A DNA stretch of 64,000 nt, taken from assembly GCA_022568135.1 (NCBI GenBank), contig JADFFQ010000008.1, forward strand, positions 24,399-88,398. Reading direction: 5' to 3'. The DNA is from Planctomycetota bacterium (lineage in GTDB: Bacteria > Planctomycetota > Phycisphaerae > Phycisphaerales > SM1A02). Position 1 is the stretch's first letter. Each line of letters begins with the position of its first letter. Below the pieces are notes generated by a model. It had not been told where the DNA came from. It saw only the letters and a program-made list of their open reading frames with translations, and did not search any database. A program made the translations under genes and the position numbers. Shown piece by piece: positions 18,086 to 27,931 of the stretch.

Positions 18086-18670
18086 CTAGGCGTGAACAGT
18101 ACGGCGATCGGTCACGATGATTTCCACAGCGATATCGCGGTCGTCCACAGGGACCCGGTCGATGATCTGCGCATCGAAAGCCAGGCCGATCGTCGTGGCT
18201 GATCGGCGAAGCCGGCTCAGGAACCGGTCATAGAACCCGCCGCCGCGACCAAGGCGATGGCCTTGAGTGTCGAAGGTCAGCCCGGGGACGACCACGAGAT
18301 CGATCATCGTCGGCGGCACCGGCCGGCCTTCACGCGGGACGCGCAGGCCATGCTCGTCGATCTCCATGAACTGGTCGTCGAATGAGGTGGCTTCGACCGC
18401 GATCATGTCCCGGCGTTTCCAATCCACCTTCGGTACGCAAATGGTCTTGTCCATCTGGAAACATCGTATGGCGACCGGAGTGAGGTCGATCTCGTCGGTC
18501 AACGGCATGTACAACATGCTCACGGCGGCGTCACGAAACACTTCGAGTTTGCACAGGCGGGAACATGCAGCGGCTGACCCAAGGTGGCGCTGCTCGTCGG
18601 TCATCGCCGCAAGCATTGCCCGCATCTCGGCTCGAACGCCCGACTTCGCCTGACGGTGTGCGTCAGTCAT
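18086..18670 (-). CDS. 5-formyltetrahydrofolate cyclo-ligase family protein
   Basis: A 194-residue enzyme of the MTHFS family, which converts 5-formyl-THF to methenyl-THF with ATP. Diagnostic parts are the basic N-terminus (RAEMRAML), YMPLTDEIDLTP, VVVPGLTFDTQGHRLGRGGGFYDRFL and the terminal VPVDDRDIAVEIIVTD. The ATG at 18670 overlaps the stop of the upstream small gene by eight bases, which indicates translational coupling. The frame is open further upstream but gives no family sequence there. Confidence 0.87.
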   Translation of the reverse strand: MTDAHRQAKSGVRAEMRAMLAAMTDEQRHLGSAAACSRLCKLEVFRDAAVSMLYMPLTDEIDLTPVAIRCFQMDKTICVPKVDWKRRDMIAVEATSFDDQFMEIDEHGLRVPREGRPVPPTMIDLVVVPGLTFDTQGHRLGRGGGFYDRFLSRLRRSATTIGLAFDAQIIDRVPVDDRDIAVEIIVTDRRTVHA

Positions 18671-18947
18671 GGTGCGGGTGCCGGGCGGTTGAGTGCTGGT
18701 CGGGCTGTGTTCGGCGAGCCCGGAGATCTTCGAGGCGTTTGCGAATGCGGGCTTCGTAGCCTCGATGCGTGGGACGGTAGTAGACACGATCGATGCCCAG
18801 GTAGTTCTGAGGTACGTATCCATCGGCCGAGTCGGGTGGGGAGACGTAGTTTTCGCCGTGGCCGAGCTGTTGTGCACCCATCCACAGGGCCAGCGGCTCG
18901 ACGGTCGCCCGCTTGGGCCCTCGTTGGGTTGACCACAGGTTGGCCAT
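18663..18947 (-). CDS. Small protein translationally coupled to the cyclo-ligase
   Basis: A 94-residue protein starting MANLWSTQRGPKRATVEPL. It contains PQNYLGIDRVYYRPTHRGYEARIRKRLEDLRARR, a basic helical segment, and ends just inside the cyclo-ligase start (ATGACTGA overlap). I do not recognise the family. It is shadowed by the longer upstream extension of the cyclo-ligase frame, but its ordered sequence and coupling favour it being real. Confidence 0.55.
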   Translation of the reverse strand: MANLWSTQRGPKRATVEPLALWMGAQQLGHGENYVSPPDSADGYVPQNYLGIDRVYYRPTHRGYEARIRKRLEDLRARRTQPDQHSTARHPHHD

Positions 18948-19071
18948 ATGGGCAATTCTAGCGGTCCTTGCGGCCGGGTACGGCGCGGCAAGCGGGCCCA
19001 GAGGCAATAATGGTCGATCCGATCGACCGCGGTCCGCGTAGTATTGCCGCCAACGTAGAAAGGACGCAATC

Positions 19072-20907
<1,836 letters not shown>

Positions 20908-20989
20908 GCGCTCCAAGCCGGTCCTGACGAGTCCCGACTTGTCGGGACGAGGAAGGTCCGGGTGAAACGTCGAAACGCCAAATGGAAAG

Positions 20990-21015
20990 CCGCGACCAGT
21001 GGTCGCGGTCTTCTC
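20990..21015 (+). terminator. Candidate glmS terminator hairpin
   Basis: A perfect 8-bp stem CCGCGACC / GGTCGCGG with a three-base loop is followed by TCTTCTC. The T-rich run is interrupted, so termination strength is uncertain. Confidence 0.4.
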
Positions 21016-21106
21016 CGATGCGCAGCAACCGGCGCCCGATTCGCCCCGTCCCATAGCCCCTGGCTCCGCCGGGGGACTCCTCTGGGTCTGCCGGTTGAAG
21101 ATCAAC

Positions 21107-21134
21107 AGTGTGGCCCCGGGCAAGCCCGGGGCTA
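21107..21134. repeat. REP-like palindrome
   Basis: The palindrome ggccccgggc-aa-gcccggggc with flanking gt and ta is identical over about 28 bases to the copy at 22087-22113, which lies at the 3' side of the RAYT gene. Confidence 0.75.
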
Positions 21135-21349
21135 TATAGGGGCTACCCGCGTGCGACCGGCCCGAGCGTGTCGGTGGAGACACGCACGCCGCACGTGGTA
21201 GACTACCCCGGCGAAGACGGCGGCAAGCGCCGCCTTCCACATGAGAACCGGACGACTCATCAAACTCCTGACCGTTCAGGAGATTCTCGATGAGGAGCAT
21301 GTCCAGAAGATGTGACTGTCGCGAGTATCAGCGAACTGGGAAGGCCGCA

Positions 21350-22066
21350 ATGACACCGTTTCAAGAGAAGTTCAAGGTGTGTTACAACGAGTTTTCGACG
21401 CGTGTCCATCCCGGCAATGGCAGTTCGATTATGTGCAAACTGCACTCAATTCTCGGCGCGGATTGTATTTCCGGCCACAACTGTCTCGGGTGCAATTTCA
21501 ACGAGGAAACGCACTCGATTCGTGATTACCTCGCAACATATGCCCAGTTCGACTACGAGCCGGAGGCATATCGCTTCTACCTTGTGCGCCTGTATCTCCT
21601 CGTCGAGCGGATGGACGTCATCCTGGACATCATCAAACTGATCGGTGAGTACAGGTACAAGCACTTTGCGGTGTTGACGGATGTCCGCAAGTGGGCAAAC
21701 TTCATCAAGCACCCGGGCCCGTTCCTGTTGGTGCATCATCCGGACTATTTTATCGACGGAGACGGGGACTTTGATCGGTCCTGCTTCAAGGCTGTCATCG
21801 ATCAAGAGTTCGTCCGCAAATATTACGGTTCCTCGGAAGGTGGTGACAAGCGCAAGCAACTCTGGAAGAGTCTCGAGAACGCGAGCGAGGTGGCCGTTCT
21901 GTTTCCCGACCCGATCGATTTGACTCGCCGATTCTGTGACGCCATCGAAAGGTTCGTCGAAATGCTTGACACGAATACAGTCCACCAAGAGGTCTTGAGC
22001 AAGCGATCGACATACGAGGCATACTTCACGCGCGAGATTCCCTGCGTCCCAGTCGGCAGTGAGTAG
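21350..22066 (+). CDS. Hypothetical protein with N-terminal cysteine cluster
   Basis: A 238-residue protein, if started at ATG 21350 (MTPFQEKFKVC); an upstream ATG at 21290 would add 20 residues. An N-terminal cysteine cluster reads CKLHSILGADCISGHNCLGC, which could bind a metal or zinc. The rest is helical with no recognised motif (for example RFYLVRLYLLVERMDVILDII, and FLLVHHPDYFIDGDGDF). The base composition is less GC-rich than its neighbours and it lies between REP palindromes, so it may be acquired. Function unknown. Confidence 0.65.
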   Translation: MTPFQEKFKVCYNEFSTRVHPGNGSSIMCKLHSILGADCISGHNCLGCNFNEETHSIRDYLATYAQFDYEPEAYRFYLVRLYLLVERMDVILDIIKLIGEYRYKHFAVLTDVRKWANFIKHPGPFLLVHHPDYFIDGDGDFDRSCFKAVIDQEFVRKYYGSSEGGDKRKQLWKSLENASEVAVLFPDPIDLTRRFCDAIERFVEMLDTNTVHQEVLSKRSTYEAYFTREIPCVPVGSE

Positions 22067-22086
22067 AGCGCGTGGAGCCGCTTTGA

Positions 22087-22113
22087 GTGTGGCCCCGGGC
22101 AAGCCCGGGGCTA
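22087..22113. repeat. REP-like palindrome flanking the RAYT 3' end
   Basis: Identical to 21107-21134 over the palindrome ggccccgggc-aa-gcccggggc. It is just downstream of the RAYT stop and is the inverted partner of the REP at 22701-22722 on the 5' side. Confidence 0.8.
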
Positions 22114-22120
22114 TGTAGGG

Positions 22121-22699
22121 CTATATGGGGGTGATCCAGGGAAACGGGGCAGGGGGTAATCCGCGGCGTGTGTTGTGTGCTTCGATGTATTCGGCCACGG
22201 CGTACACAGCCTCATCTTCGAAGAGAAACACCTTCCAATAGCCGGCGGTCCAAATGCGTTTGTGGCCATGATTGCCCGGACGGCGCAGAACTGCGCTGGA
22301 GGATGCGCCTTTGAGCCGGCCGACAAATGTGCCGATTGGCTCGCCAACAGGCCCCAAAAGCAGGTGCACGTGCGCAGGTTCGATCGCACATGCATGGCAA
22401 GAAGTGGCCCCCGGCGAGCCGGGGGCTAAATATGAGCCGAGAATGTCGGTGACGATGTGGATGTCGTCAATGGTCAATTCCTTGGGTGATTCCTTCATCA
22501 GCGATCGCGCGCGGCTGTGGGTTTCGGCGTCGGGCATGTTCAATTGATGTCCAGCCTGTTTCAGTCGGCCGTACAGATCAAGCATCGCCGACCAATGTCC
22601 GCGTCGATCGCCGGGCAGCCACGTGCCATACGTGGTCCAAATGACGTGGATCCCCCGGGTTGCACCCATGAGCGGAATATACAGCCGATGCCAATCCAT
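22121..22699 (-). CDS. REP-associated tyrosine transposase (RAYT), containing an internal REP
   Basis: A 192-residue Y1 (HUH) transposase. It has an early GIHVIWTTYGTWLPGDRRGHWS block, the HUH metal site EPAHVHLL and the late helix YAVAEYIEAHNTRRGL. RAYTs are thought to nick and copy REP sequences. The gene is bracketed by REP palindromes on both sides in opposite orientation, and a third REP (22405-22428) is inside the gene, translated in frame as LAPGSPGAT just before the HUH motif. The inserted residues may disturb the active site; whether the protein works is open. Confidence 0.85.
   Translation of the reverse strand: MDWHRLYIPLMGATRGIHVIWTTYGTWLPGDRRGHWSAMLDLYGRLKQAGHQLNMPDAETHSRARSLMKESPKELTIDDIHIVTDILGSYLAPGSPGATSCHACAIEPAHVHLLLGPVGEPIGTFVGRLKGASSSAVLRRPGNHGHKRIWTAGYWKVFLFEDEAVYAVAEYIEAHNTRRGLPPAPFPWITPI
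22405..22428. repeat. REP palindrome inside the RAYT coding sequence
   Basis: The palindrome ggcccccggc-ga-gccgggggc with a cta end occurs inside the transposase. On the coding strand it reads TTA-GCC-CCC-GGC, that is LAPG, the same peptide start that the carB insertion gives. It lies about 20 codons upstream of the HUH motif. Confidence 0.8.
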
Positions 22700-22700
22700 A

Positions 22701-22722
22701 TAGCCCCCGGCTTGCCGGGGGG
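22701..22722. repeat. REP-like palindrome flanking the RAYT 5' end
   Basis: The sequence tagcccccggcttgccgggg with following g residues lies one base before the RAYT start on the minus strand. Its orientation is opposite to the copy at 22087-22113. Confidence 0.75.
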
Positions 22723-22914
22723 GCCGTCCACGGCAAGAGGGCCCCCCCTGGGCGCGCAGACGCTGCCGTCTGCGGGTTATATGGGGGCGTCTTGTTTCCT
22801 GCGCGGGGCGAACGATCCATGTTCATCATTCACGAGCCGTAGCTTGCGACGTTCGCGCAGAAGCCGTCGTGGACGAATCGAGCGGGCAACGTCGATCGTG
22901 CGGCGTGTGTCGAG

Positions 22915-23673
22915 GTGCGGCAGATCGAGGTGTGGCGGGCGGCACGTATGCAGCCGGCGCGCACGAGCAACGGCCGGATCAGCACGGGAATCGTGTCGCT
23001 CACCGCGGACTGGCTCCTGCGGCTGCACAATCGCCGGATGCCGCGGGCGCTGTCGGGCGACTTCCGAACCGCTCAGGCCAATGCGATGCGGCCGCCGACG
23101 ATGGAGCCGCAGGGGTATGTACGGCGAGGTCTTACACCGGGCCTGCCATCGCCATACCCAGACTTCGGGCTGCACGGCAACCCCAACCGGGGGGTGACAC
23201 GCACGAAGATGCTGGGGATTCGCCAGGACTGGGCGCATCCGCTGCGCGTCGAGTTGTGGCAGCTCAGCCCGCCGCTTCGCAAGCCATTCCTCATCTGCCC
23301 GCATCCTCGGAATTGCGCTCGCGGTCCGGACGGAGGCGGTAACGAACGGGACCCCCGTCTGCCCGGGCTGAGCACGATCCGGCGCGGGTTCAAATGCAAC
23401 ATGGACATTTGTCCCCAACGCGTCTTGAAGTTGTTCATGGTGTTATGTACAGAGGCGGAGCTTGCTGATTCTCTGATCGCCCGGTGGTGGATCGACAGTC
23501 TGCCGCTACCTATGCGCCGCAAGCAGCACCCGACCATCGCGCGGCTCCTGGATCGCTACGGGATGTTGTTTCACCCGCGCCGGCTTCTTTGCCAGCGATG
23601 TTTGGGTGTAAAGTACAACGAGAGTCCGGAGACGATTCGTCGGCTTCGCATGCGCACGGCAAGAGGCGATTGA
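22915..23673 (+). CDS. Putative zinc-ribbon protein of planctomycete type
   Basis: An open frame of 252 codons. The recognisable part is the C-terminal half: VELWQLSPPLRKPFLICPHPRNCARG, CNMDICPQRVLKLFMVLCTEAELADSLIARWWI, and HPRRLLCQRCLGVKYNESPETIRRLR, where paired cysteines suggest one or two zinc ribbons. Similar two-ribbon proteins recur in planctomycete genomes, from memory. The start is unsure; GTG 22915 is the first in the frame, and the region before about 23230 shows no domain. A minus-strand frame covers the same DNA but lacks this cysteine pattern. Confidence 0.5.
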   Translation: MRQIEVWRAARMQPARTSNGRISTGIVSLTADWLLRLHNRRMPRALSGDFRTAQANAMRPPTMEPQGYVRRGLTPGLPSPYPDFGLHGNPNRGVTRTKMLGIRQDWAHPLRVELWQLSPPLRKPFLICPHPRNCARGPDGGGNERDPRLPGLSTIRRGFKCNMDICPQRVLKLFMVLCTEAELADSLIARWWIDSLPLPMRRKQHPTIARLLDRYGMLFHPRRLLCQRCLGVKYNESPETIRRLRMRTARGD

Positions 23674-23769
23674 TCGCGTCATTCTCCTAGCCCCCGGCTG
23701 GTGGAGAGTGCGGGGTGTGAGGGTGCCGCAGGCTTGGGATACGCCGCTGGCGAGGACGCCGCGGCTCGC

Positions 23770-24987
23770 TCACCCCTCATCGCTCATCGCTTCGATCTCT
23801 TGTTCGGTTTGAATCAGTCGCCTGGCCATGGACCGCCGGGCCGGGGCCGTGACTTCGATCAAGACGGCGCCGAGCAGCAGGGCCATGGTGAATTTCGAGG
23901 AGATCGTTGCGCTGTGGACGGCGATGGCCGTGACGGCCAGTTGAGTCGGCCCCGCAGCCATCGAGCCCAGGACCAGTCGCATGGTTCGCAAAGCGCGCCG
24001 CTGGCCGAGGACCATCGCCCCCGTAAACGCTCCCAGCCAGCGACCATCGCCGCTGAGCACCATGAAGACCACGATCGGCCAGACGGCAAAATCTTGATAC
24101 AGGTCAACTTTGATCGCGACCGAAGCCGCGAGTGCCGGCACGATGATCGACCGCACGAAATCGGCGAGAAGGAAGGTCGCGGGAACCTTCTTTCTGAACG
24201 GTGCGATAGACCAACTCACCGGCGCCGCCAGCAGTGGGGCCGCGATCGCCAAGCCACCCCACCCCCTGGTTGCCCACAACGCCCAGCCGGCGGTCACCAG
24301 CGCCAGCAGTGTGGCGAACCGCCCCGCCCTCTGCACCATCGCCGCGCCGCCAAGCTCGGCGTGATTCGCGGCCTCGTGATCCATTGCGGTGAGCACCCAC
24401 GGCCCCATCGCCACCGCCGATGCGATGACCGCCGATTCGGCAACTCCCTCATCCCACAGCCAACGCATAGCAAAGAACGCCAGGCCCCCGGACACGGCAG
24501 CGGACCAGGCGCCGACGCTCAGCGGGCCGACGAATCCGGGGCGACTTGGGCTGTCTTGTAGGGCGATGACCCCCGCTCCCAGCAGGGTCAACACAACGAT
24601 GGCGGATGTGAAGAGTCGAAGCGGTCGCAGGTGAGCCCACGTTGCGTCCTGCCAGATGCCTTGGGCTTCTTCGAGCTCCCCGGCCTGCTCTATTTCGAGT
24701 TGCGCCGTCTGCTGAGCGTCGAGGTTGGCATGCTCCGCTGCAATGAGATCAGCCCCGTGTCGGCCGGTGAGCTGTTGCAAGGCCAGACGCTCTTGCACCC
24801 CGCCGAGGAGCATCACTTCATACTGGTCCGGCATCACCCGGCCGAAGATCGTCGGTCCGAGCATGAGTCCGCCGATGAGGCCGCCGACCACTGCCCATCC
24901 GGGACAGCGTGCCCATCGCAAGAGCGCCGCCCAGCCCGCCGGCACGAGCACCAACATAGCGACCATCGCGAGGAGCGAACCGTCCAT
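23770..24987 (-). CDS. Polytopic membrane protein, cation/proton antiporter-like
   Basis: About 405 residues with roughly ten hydrophobic segments. The N-terminal helix pair with GWAVVGGLIGGLMLGPTIFGRVMPD resembles the start of CPA2-type Na+/H+ and K+/H+ antiporters. A soluble helical insert (about 70-120, EHANLDAQQTAQLEIEQAGELEEAQ) interrupts the membrane region. The acidic pair expected in the CPA2 core is not obvious, so transport activity is only inferred. Start at ATG 24987; an upstream ATG at 25014 is possible. Confidence 0.65.
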   Translation of the reverse strand: MDGSLLAMVAMLVLVPAGWAALLRWARCPGWAVVGGLIGGLMLGPTIFGRVMPDQYEVMLLGGVQERLALQQLTGRHGADLIAAEHANLDAQQTAQLEIEQAGELEEAQGIWQDATWAHLRPLRLFTSAIVVLTLLGAGVIALQDSPSRPGFVGPLSVGAWSAAVSGGLAFFAMRWLWDEGVAESAVIASAVAMGPWVLTAMDHEAANHAELGGAAMVQRAGRFATLLALVTAGWALWATRGWGGLAIAAPLLAAPVSWSIAPFRKKVPATFLLADFVRSIIVPALAASVAIKVDLYQDFAVWPIVVFMVLSGDGRWLGAFTGAMVLGQRRALRTMRLVLGSMAAGPTQLAVTAIAVHSATISSKFTMALLLGAVLIEVTAPARRSMARRLIQTEQEIEAMSDEG

Positions 24988-25069
24988 CGGCCAAAGCATA
25001 GCCCGCCGCTGCACCGGCCGTTTGGAGCCTGTTGCACAACTCCCCCTCCCTTACAGTAGGAGATTGCAT

Positions 25070-25410
25070 TTAGGCTGCGAAGCGAGTGGGATGAGCGAGT
25101 CGAACATGGTGGATGATGACCTTGATCTGCACCCAGCGTCGGACTCTCTGGAGACGGCGCACCCAATTGGGCAGGGGGCCCAGTCCGCAGCCGAAATTGC
25201 CCATGGTGCCGAAGGTGGCTTGGATTGTTGTGCGCCTACGGTACAACGCTCGACCGAAGAGCGAGCCGGTTTCCAGCAGTTCGATGCTTCCAAGACGATG
25301 CGGACTGTGGCGGCGATGCCCCAACCCGGTTTCGGGTTTCTTTCGAGCTCTTGTGCCAATGACACGGCAACCGCTGTGGCGACCTGTGCTCAAGTTGATC
25401 GAGCAACGCC
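25070..25410 (-). pseudogene. Possible transposase C-terminal remnant
   Basis: The minus frame reads IELLETGSLFGRALYRRR and then FGTMGNFGCGLGPLPNWVRR-LQRVRRWVQIKVIIHHVRL before its stop. The Arg/Trp-rich end and the GNFG..GPLPNWVRR pattern resemble the C-terminus of some DDE transposases. No catalytic core or terminal repeats remain. It abuts the broken acetyltransferase frame on the other strand, suggesting an insertion followed by decay. Confidence 0.35.
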
Positions 25411-25440
25411 TCAACCGAGGGTGTCCGCAGGCGTCGAGAC

Positions 25441-25767
25441 ATCGTCGACTCGGAGGGAATCGACCATCGACGTGCCCACAACGGCCAAGGCATCGCCACC
25501 TCACTGTACAAAGCGTTGATCCCCACACTCCAAGCGCAGGGCTATCACACGCTGCTTGGGGGGATCACCGTGCCGAACCCCGCCAGTGTGCGGCTGCACG
25601 AATCATTCGGCTTCCGCCGCGTCGCCTGCTTCGAGCGCGTCGGCTGGAAGTTCGAGAGTTGGCATGATGTCGGATATTGGGAGGTGGTGCTCGCTGAACA
25701 ACAACCGCCGCCAGAGCGAATCCGGCCGGTGGACGAAGTGTTCCCGAGTGATCGTTGCGGTGAGTAA
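25441..25767 (+). pseudogene. Truncated GNAT acetyltransferase (phosphinothricin acetyltransferase-like)
   Basis: The frame carries the acetyl-CoA loop in degenerate form (HRRAHNGQGIATSLYKALIP) and then the family C-terminus: GGITVPNPASVRLHESFGFRRVACFERVGWKFESWHDVGYWE. The N-terminal half of a normal enzyme (about 170 residues) is missing; in its place is transposase-like DNA on the opposite strand. An internal TTG at 25516 could start an 83-residue piece, but it would lack the CoA site. Confidence 0.65.
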
Positions 25768-25814
25768 GCCAAACACAATTCGCATGTCCACCGGCTTGAG
25801 GACAAGCCGGCTCG

Positions 25815-26237
25815 CTAGAGCGGGATCAACAACCAGGTCAGCATGGCAATGATGAGCATGCTGGCGGCGATGCTGAGAAGAAGCATCATCTTCGCACGCG
25901 GAGATCCCTTGGCGGCCTCGAGGGGACGACCCTCCTTGGTTCCGTAGCCGGCCCAGCGCAAGGGCAGGCGCGCCAGGCTCTGCTGCCAGCCGGCCAGCCG
26001 CCTGCCCCGACACGCTCGCCAGGTGTAGAGGTTCACAAGAAACGCGATGGCGATGATGTACCCAAGCAGACCCTGCTGCCAACTGCCGGCCTGGGGCAAG
26101 ACGATCGACCAGAGCCAGATTGCGAACCCGCCGATCATCACCAGGCCGATGTAGATCGCCCCGTCGGGGGTGCCGGCGCCTGATCGACCCCGCGCGGAGC
26201 CTCCTTTCGGACCGCCCCTGGCATGCGGATTACTCAT
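25815..26237 (-). CDS. Small membrane protein
   Basis: A 140-residue protein with a hydrophilic Gly/Arg N-terminus and three hydrophobic segments (IYIGLVMIGGFAIWLWSIVL; GLLGYIIAIAFLVNLYTW; MLLLSIAASMLIIAMLTWLLI). No family recognised. It lies downstream of the CapD-like gene on the same strand, with 165 bases between them. Confidence 0.6.
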   Translation of the reverse strand: MSNPHARGGPKGGSARGRSGAGTPDGAIYIGLVMIGGFAIWLWSIVLPQAGSWQQGLLGYIIAIAFLVNLYTWRACRGRRLAGWQQSLARLPLRWAGYGTKEGRPLEAAKGSPRAKMMLLLSIAASMLIIAMLTWLLIPL

Positions 26238-26402
26238 CGTCCAGCCCCTGCCTCGTGCTGACCCAATCCGGCCGGCAACCCATCCAAAGGTCGGTTCATC
26301 TCCCAGGCCGCCGCCATCTTCCTGCGGGCGATGAATTGATGCAAGCCAGCCTCATTTTGATAGGGTCTCGACCTACGCCGATGGTCTGGCCGCTTGGGTT
26401 TC

Positions 26403-27877
26403 CTACGCCGCCGCTGGTTGGGGCTCATGAAGCACCAGATGGCGCACCATCTCGGCAACGTCATCGGCCTGCGGGCTGCGGTGCTGTGGCGACAGAATGC
26501 TGATCATCTGCTCAACGAAGTCAGGATCGGGCGCGGGTAGCTGCCAGATGTGAATGTCGGGATGGGCGCTGGGTCGGATCGCCTCGCCGCCGCCGACCAG
26601 TTCCTCATGCAGCTTCTCCCCCGGCCTGGCCCCGGTGAAGACGATGCGGACGCGGCCCGGCCCGCCCTGCTGGTCGCAGGAATCCGGACGCTGGGGCTCC
26701 AGGCCATGCAGCGCAATGAACCGGTGGGCGAGATCAACCACCCGGATCGGCTCACCCATATCCAGCAGGAACACCTCCGGGCACGCTGACTGCGGATCCA
26801 CCAGCGCCGCTGATTGAATCACCAGCGCCGCCGCTTCGGCCACGGTCATGAAATATCGCGTCATGCCCGGGTCGGTCACGGTCAACGGCCCGCCCTCGGC
26901 GATCTCCTTCGACCAGATGTCCAGCACGCTGCCCGCAGACCCCAGCACGTTGCCGAAACGGACCATCGAGAAACTCACCGGCGACCGCTGATTGATGTGC
27001 TGGACGTACAGCTCGGCGAGGCGCTTGGTGGCTCCCATGATGGAGCGAGGATTGACCGCTTTATCCGTGCTGATCAGGACGAACCGTTCAGTACCGGCGG
27101 CGTCTGCGGCATCGGCGACGGATTTCGTACCAAAGAGGTTGTTGTCGACAGCCGCGGCGGGATGGCCCTCCATCATCGGCACGTGCTTGTGGGCGGCAGC
27201 GTGGAAGACAACGGCGGGCCTGAGGCGCCGAAAATGCTTCAGCGTCGCTTCGGCGTCAACAACATCATGCAGAACGGCCCGGCGCGGCATGTCCGGCGCA
27301 AGGCGCGCGATCTGCCGATCAATCTCGAACAGAGCGTTCTCGGCTCGATCGACCAGGATCAACTCCCGGGCGCCGAAGCGGCAGACGATCCGGGCCAGCT
27401 CGCTTCCGATCGAGCCTCCGGCACCCGTGATCAGCACCCGCTTGGACTGGATCACTCGGCGGACCGCCTGCTCGTCGATACTCCTGGGCTTGCGATCAAG
27501 CAGCGAAGCCAAATCGACTTCCAGTTGGCTCCTCGGCCCAATGCCCGCAATCTGATCTTCCAGCGTGGGCATGAATCGATCAGGCACCCCCAAGCGCCGA
27601 AGACTGGTGCGGACGGTTGTTATCAGACGGCTCATCGCGCTCGGCAAGGCCACCAGCGCCACATCCGGCCTTCGGCGAGCGACAATGGCCTCAAGCTCGC
27701 TGACCACGCCCAGGACCTCAGCGTCGCCCTGAGGTGAGTGTCTCCCGCTGCGTTCGGTGAATGGCCCTCAGCCAGCACCCAGCCGAGCGTGACCGGCCGA
27801 TGAGGCAGCAGGTCAAGCTGCCGCTCAAGTCGTCGGCAGGTCTCGGGCAGGCCGATAATGATCGCCGTTTGGCTCAC
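26403..27877 (-). CDS. CapD/PglF-type nucleotide-sugar dehydratase, frameshifted near its N-terminus
   Basis: The main frame (from 27707) has a short-chain dehydrogenase core: the Rossmann motif VLITGAGGSIGSELAR, STDKAVNP, MGATKRLAE, and MVRFGNVLGS. This fits UDP-N-acetylglucosamine 4,6-dehydratases and related epimerases of surface polysaccharide synthesis. The gene should start earlier: an overlapping frame starting at 27877 reads MSQTAIIIGLPETCRRLERQ and onwards to LGWVLAEGHSPNA, which is the missing N-terminal nucleotide-binding segment. The two join around 27730-27740, implying a one-base frameshift (natural or a sequencing error). The usual N-terminal membrane helices are absent. Confidence 0.8.
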
Positions 27878-27931
27878 ACAACGCCTCCGTGCGGTGCGAT
27901 CGCGGAAGTAGGTGAGGGGTCTTATCGGCGA

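Larger units (their letters stand above)
20908..21349. other. 442-base gap after glmS with hairpins and a REP
   Basis: Three structures are visible: a palindrome around tcccgacttgtcggga at about 20931-20946; an 8-bp stem at 20990-21008 (CCGCGACC / GGTCGCGG) that may end the glmS transcript; and a REP palindrome at 21111-21134. A 24-codon frame at 21241-21315 also exists but I cannot support it as a gene. Confidence 0.5.

Noticed and set aside
18948..19071. Possible glmS ribozyme in the glmS leader
   Set aside because: The leader has no recognisable ribozyme core and is only about 124 bases; the ribozyme is mainly known from Firmicutes.
21241..21315. 24-residue ORF (MRTGRLIKLLTVQEILDEE...) upstream of the cysteine-cluster gene
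   Set aside because: No ribosome-binding site or known leader-peptide motif; too short to support.
22777..23418. Minus-strand frame of 213 codons opposite the zinc-ribbon gene
   Set aside because: The plus frame has ordered cysteine pairs and a natural protein end; the minus frame is Arg/Pro-rich like a shadow.
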